A model generated the notes under the pieces. That model saw only the letters and a program-made list of their open reading frames with translations. It did not search any database and was not told the origin of the DNA. Of a stretch of 64,000 nucleotides of DNA, positions 61,530 through 64,000 are shown in pieces. The stretch is taken from contig NZ_CP049780.1 of NCBI RefSeq assembly GCF_011193355.1, positions 5,972,445-6,036,444 on the forward strand, given 5' to 3'. This stretch comes from Streptomyces sp. JB150 (GTDB lineage: Bacteria; Actinomycetota; Actinomycetes; Streptomycetales; Streptomycetaceae). The translations under genes were made by a program, and so were the position numbers. Every line of letters starts with the position of its first letter. The stretch's first letter is position 1.

Positions 61530-62162
61530 TCAGTCGAAGGTGACGGGTCCGCGCGGGGTGTCGATGGTGAAGTGGAGACCGACGTCGCCCTCGGTGATGG
61601 TCAGTCCGGTGTCCAGTGCGGCGAGGAGCGGGCGGATCTCGTCGGGGGCGGGGGCCGTCGCCGACAGGTGCAGCAGGGGAGTGACGGGCAGTCCGCCGGC
61701 GGTGGGGTGGCGGGAGGTGCCCCAGTCGATGAGGAACGGCACCAGGCCCGAGGGGTGCGCGGTGACGCCGTCCGTCAGCCGCCAGGCGAGGAGGGTGCCG
61801 TCGGGGGTGCGGCGGCTCATCGCGTGGGCGGGGCCAGGGTCGTAGCCGCGGGCGCGGGCGGTGGTGACGGCCGCGTCCAGGTCGGTGGTGCGCAGCGCCC
61901 AGGTGACCGTGCGCGGGCCGGTGAGCGCGTCCACCGCGAACGGGCGGGGGCCGGACGGAGCGGACTGCTCCGGGTCGGGGCCGATGATCTCCAGATAGGC
62001 GCCGCCGCCCAGGCCGACCAGATGGTTGCGGGTGCCGAGGCCGGCGTGGGTACCTCCGGCGGCCGGTGCGACCCCGGTCCGCCGGGTGAAGTCGGCCACC
62101 GTCGCCGCGAGATCGGGGGTGGCGAGCACGAGGTGGTCCAGATGTGCCGGGATCGTGTCCAT
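61530..62162 (-). CDS. VOC/glyoxalase-like domain protein
   Basis: This 210-residue protein of the Glyoxalase_3 (PF13468-like) type begins PAHLDHLVLATPDLAATVAD, with a metal-ligand-type His in LDHLV. It continues GLGTRNHLVGLGGGAYLEII, then VTWALRTTDLDAAVTTARAR in the second module. It probably binds or converts a small metabolite; the substrate is not known. ATG 62162 is the start. It is divergent from the lipoprotein gene 62 bases away. Confidence 0.88.
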   Translation of the reverse strand: MDTIPAHLDHLVLATPDLAATVADFTRRTGVAPAAGGTHAGLGTRNHLVGLGGGAYLEIIGPDPEQSAPSGPRPFAVDALTGPRTVTWALRTTDLDAAVTTARARGYDPGPAHAMSRRTPDGTLLAWRLTDGVTAHPSGLVPFLIDWGTSRHPTAGGLPVTPLLHLSATAPAPDEIRPLLAALDTGLTITEGDVGLHFTIDTPRGPVTFD

Positions 62163-62224
62163 CGCCGCCGAGAGTACGCCGGCCCCCACCCGGTCGTGGG
62201 ACACCTGTGCGGAAAGATGAGGGC

Positions 62225-62839
62225 ATGACCCGTCTGCCGCGTGCCCTGCCGTACGCCTCCTTACTGCTGCCCGCACTGCTCCTGACCGGCTGCGGCGACG
62301 AGCGCCGCGCCGCCGACCCGGACGACGTCGCCTCCCGCGCCCGCGCGATGGGGATCGCGCCCGAGCACGTCTACGCCATCGAGGCCGACGGCTTCACCGT
62401 AACCCGGCAGTCCGTCGGCGTGTACGGCGGCGACGGTTACTCGGCGGTCTACGTCTCCCGAGCCACCGGCGGCCAGATCCATCTGCGCGTCGACCGGGGC
62501 GAGATGACCGCGGCCACCTGCCCGCAGCTGCCGGCCGGTGACGTCTCCGGCGGGCGGACCACATGCCGGAAGGACGGCGAGGCCTGGTACCGCAGCTCCG
62601 GTGACCAGCGTGAGTACGCCGTCCCGAAGGGCGGTCACGTCGTCCGGGTCGGCGCCGGCCCCGAGGTCGGCCGCGACGTGCTGCGCGAGGCCGCCCTCGG
62701 TGCCCATCACCCCACCGCGGACGAACTCGACGCCCTGCTGCCGGAGGGTCAGGGCGGCGCCGAGCCGCCGGTGGAGCGCGGCGACCTGCCTCCGGAGGGC
62801 GACGGGGCGCCGGACAACGACGTGGACGCGGGCGGCTGA
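62225..62839 (+). CDS. Putative secreted lipoprotein
   Basis: This 204-residue protein begins MTRLPRALPYASLLLPALLL with lipobox LLTGC (Cys about residue 23), so it is lipid-anchored outside the membrane. The body contains GFTVTRQSVGVYGGDGYSAV and an internal Cys pair (TAATCPQL and RTTCRKDG) that probably forms a disulfide. The C-terminal tail is acidic and Gly/Pro-rich. No family is recognised. ATG 62225 is the start. Confidence 0.85.
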   Translation: MTRLPRALPYASLLLPALLLTGCGDERRAADPDDVASRARAMGIAPEHVYAIEADGFTVTRQSVGVYGGDGYSAVYVSRATGGQIHLRVDRGEMTAATCPQLPAGDVSGGRTTCRKDGEAWYRSSGDQREYAVPKGGHVVRVGAGPEVGRDVLREAALGAHHPTADELDALLPEGQGGAEPPVERGDLPPEGDGAPDNDVDAGG

Positions 62840-62860
62840 GCCGGGCGGGGACATCTGTCC

Positions 62861-62888
62861 GGGGGCGGGGGCGGGGGCGGGGGTAGGG
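62861..62888 (+). other. Four-tract G-quadruplex-forming sequence
   Basis: Four runs of five G separated by single C (62861-62883), then TA and three more G, lie 21 bases past the lipoprotein stop. One-base loops and five-G tracts predict a very stable quadruplex in the plus strand or its RNA. The rest of the gap to 63059 holds no gene that I can support. Confidence 0.8.
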
Positions 62889-63059
62889 CGGTAGTGCGGG
62901 AGCGCGGCCGAGGGCGCCAAGCCGCCGAGCCCTCCGGCACGCCGCACACGCCGCACGCGCCGGGCGCGTTGAGCGCAGCCAGCGCGCCGTGTGCGCCGGG
63001 GATCTCGCGGACGTCCACTCCCTCCGAGGCCGTGCCCCCCTCCGCTTAAGGTCGTGCGC

Positions 63060-63710
63060 ATGGCCCCCAGACTGCTCGTCTTCACCCGCACCACCGACTA
63101 CCGCCACGACTCCATCCCCGCCGCCGTCGCGGCCGTCCGCGCGCTCGGTGCCTACGACGTCGACCACACCGAGGACCCGGTGGCCCTGGAGGCGCCGTTG
63201 GCCGGATACGCCGCCGTCGTCTTCCTCTCCACCAGCGGCGAGGTGCTGACGCCGGCCGGGCGGGAGCGGCTGGCGGAGTATGTGGAGGCGGGCGGCGGGT
63301 TCGCGGGCGTCCACGCCGCCGCCTGCACGGAGTACGAGTGGCCCTACTACGAGCGGCTGCTGGGCGCCCGTTTCGACCGGCACCCCGCCTTCCAGCCCGG
63401 CAGGGCCCTCGTGGAGGACCGCGCCCATCCGGCCACCCGGCACCTGCCCGCCGTATGGGAGTTCACCGACGAGTGGTACGACTTCCGCACCAACCCCCGC
63501 GGCACGGTCCGCGTCCTGGTCAGCGCCGACGAGTCCTCCTACGAGGGCGGCGGCATGGGCGCCGACCACCCCCTCGCCTGGTGCCACAACCGGGGCGCCG
63601 GCCGTGTCTTCTACACCGCCCTCGGCCACGCCGCCGAGGCGTACGCCGACCCCGCCTTCCGGGAGCATCTGCGCGGCGGCCTCGCTTGGGCGGCCCGGCT
63701 GACGGAGTGA
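63060..63710 (+). CDS. ThuA-domain protein
   Basis: This 216-residue protein has a ThuA-like, type 1 glutamine amidotransferase-like fold. PRLLVFTRTTDYRHDSIPAA opens the fold, then VVFLSTSGEVLTPAGRERLA, GGGFAGVHAAACTEYEWPYY and the C-terminal HPLAWCHNRGAGRVFYTALG. ThuA proteins are linked to trehalose and other sugar utilisation in rhizobia, and in streptomycetes they occur with sugar genes. A LacI regulator is adjacent, which fits. A TAAGGT (63047-63052) 7 bases before ATG 63060 suggests a leaderless transcript. Confidence 0.9.
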   Translation: MAPRLLVFTRTTDYRHDSIPAAVAAVRALGAYDVDHTEDPVALEAPLAGYAAVVFLSTSGEVLTPAGRERLAEYVEAGGGFAGVHAAACTEYEWPYYERLLGARFDRHPAFQPGRALVEDRAHPATRHLPAVWEFTDEWYDFRTNPRGTVRVLVSADESSYEGGGMGADHPLAWCHNRGAGRVFYTALGHAAEAYADPAFREHLRGGLAWAARLTE

Positions 63711-63742
63711 TCCGGCGGCGGGACGAGGCCCGCCGGTGGGCC

Positions 63743-64000
63743 TCAGTCCCGTGGCGCCGCCGTGCTCTCGCGCGCGATCAGACGGGTCGACAGCTCCGTG
63801 CGGGTGCTCTCGGGGCGGTCGCCGTCCATCAGGCGGACCAGGAGGCGCAGGGCGGTGGCGGCCATCTCGGAGACGGGCTGGCGGACGGTGGTGAGGGCGG
63901 GGGAGGCCCAGCGGGCCTCGGGGAGGTCGTCGAAGCCGACGACGCTCAGGTCGCCGGGCACCCGCAACCCCCGTTCGGCCAGGGCCTCGTAGACACCGAG
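63743..64000 (-). CDS. LacI-family transcriptional regulator (partial, C-terminus)
   Basis: Only the C-terminal 85 codons or so are in the window; the gene continues past the right edge. The segment VPGDLSVVGFDDLPEARWAS followed by PALTTVRQPVSEMAATALRL is the standard end of the LacI sugar-binding domain. The protein would repress a sugar-utilisation gene set, possibly including genes beyond the edge. It converges with the ThuA-like gene. Confidence 0.9.
   Translation of the reverse strand, partial: LGVYEALAERGLRVPGDLSVVGFDDLPEARWASPALTTVRQPVSEMAATALRLLVRLMDGDRPESTRTELSTRLIARESTAAPRD

Overview
The window is a stretch of Streptomyces-type chromosome. G+C is very high, GTG starts are common, and it carries a full-length bifunctional geosmin synthase, the TreX/TreY/TreZ trehalose genes, an SSI-type protease inhibitor, and an actinobacterial cysN-cysD-cysC-cysH-sulfite reductase operon. 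Gene density is normal, with about 55 supported genes. I see no insertion sequence, phage, rRNA or CRISPR array.

Region 1 (1-8100): an ARMT1/DUF89-type phosphatase, an alpha/beta hydrolase coupled to a 78-residue ORF, geosmin synthase, an unknown protein, the C-terminal stub of a multicopper oxidase, and a CTP-synthase-tail-like protein divergent from a LysR regulator. Region 2 (8200-25500): small membrane and metabolic genes, then a glycan block. treZ, treY and glgX all lie on the minus strand and should convert alpha-glucan ends to trehalose and debranch glycogen. Between treZ and treY sit a DUF1707-FHA protein, two paralogous M14 carboxypeptidases flanking an SSI-type inhibitor, and a dihydrolipoyl dehydrogenase divergent from a LysR regulator. 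Region 3 (25700-36640): a Tat-exported protein with a frameshifted copper amine oxidase, an SAV2148-type HEPN protein, a DEDDh exonuclease, a sugar ABC importer without its ATPase, and an OleD-like macrolide glycosyltransferase whose promoter holds a perfect palindrome.

Region 4 (36770-49700) is dominated by sulfur assimilation on the minus strand. In transcription order it runs: a 27-codon leader peptide with one near-terminal Cys codon, sulfite reductase, a 59-residue zinc-ribbon ORF, cysH, cysC, cysD, cysN, an SsuABC-type importer, and a sirohydrochlorin chelatase. Start/stop overlaps couple sir through cysD. The importer brings in sulfur compounds, CysDN and CysC activate sulfate, CysH and Sir reduce it, and the chelatase makes siroheme for Sir.

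Region 5 (49880-64000): GNAT and secreted proteins, a GAF regulator, an AidB-like flavoprotein, a YihY/BrkB membrane protein, an NmrA-like oxidoreductase divergent from two AraC regulators, and a VOC protein. Next comes a lone, atypical tRNA-Gly(UCC) with its own promoter and terminator. A decayed patch (kinase fragment and frameshifted membrane gene) follows, then a VOC protein, a lipoprotein, a ThuA-like protein and the C-terminus of a LacI regulator at the right edge.

The items I rate highest are the tRNA-Gly with G at position 55 (a staphylococcal peptidoglycan-tRNA signature), the sulfur leader peptide, the peptidase-inhibitor-peptidase cluster, and the His-rich micro-ORF coupled to a LysR gene. 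All functional statements come from motif reading, without database searches or folding calculations.
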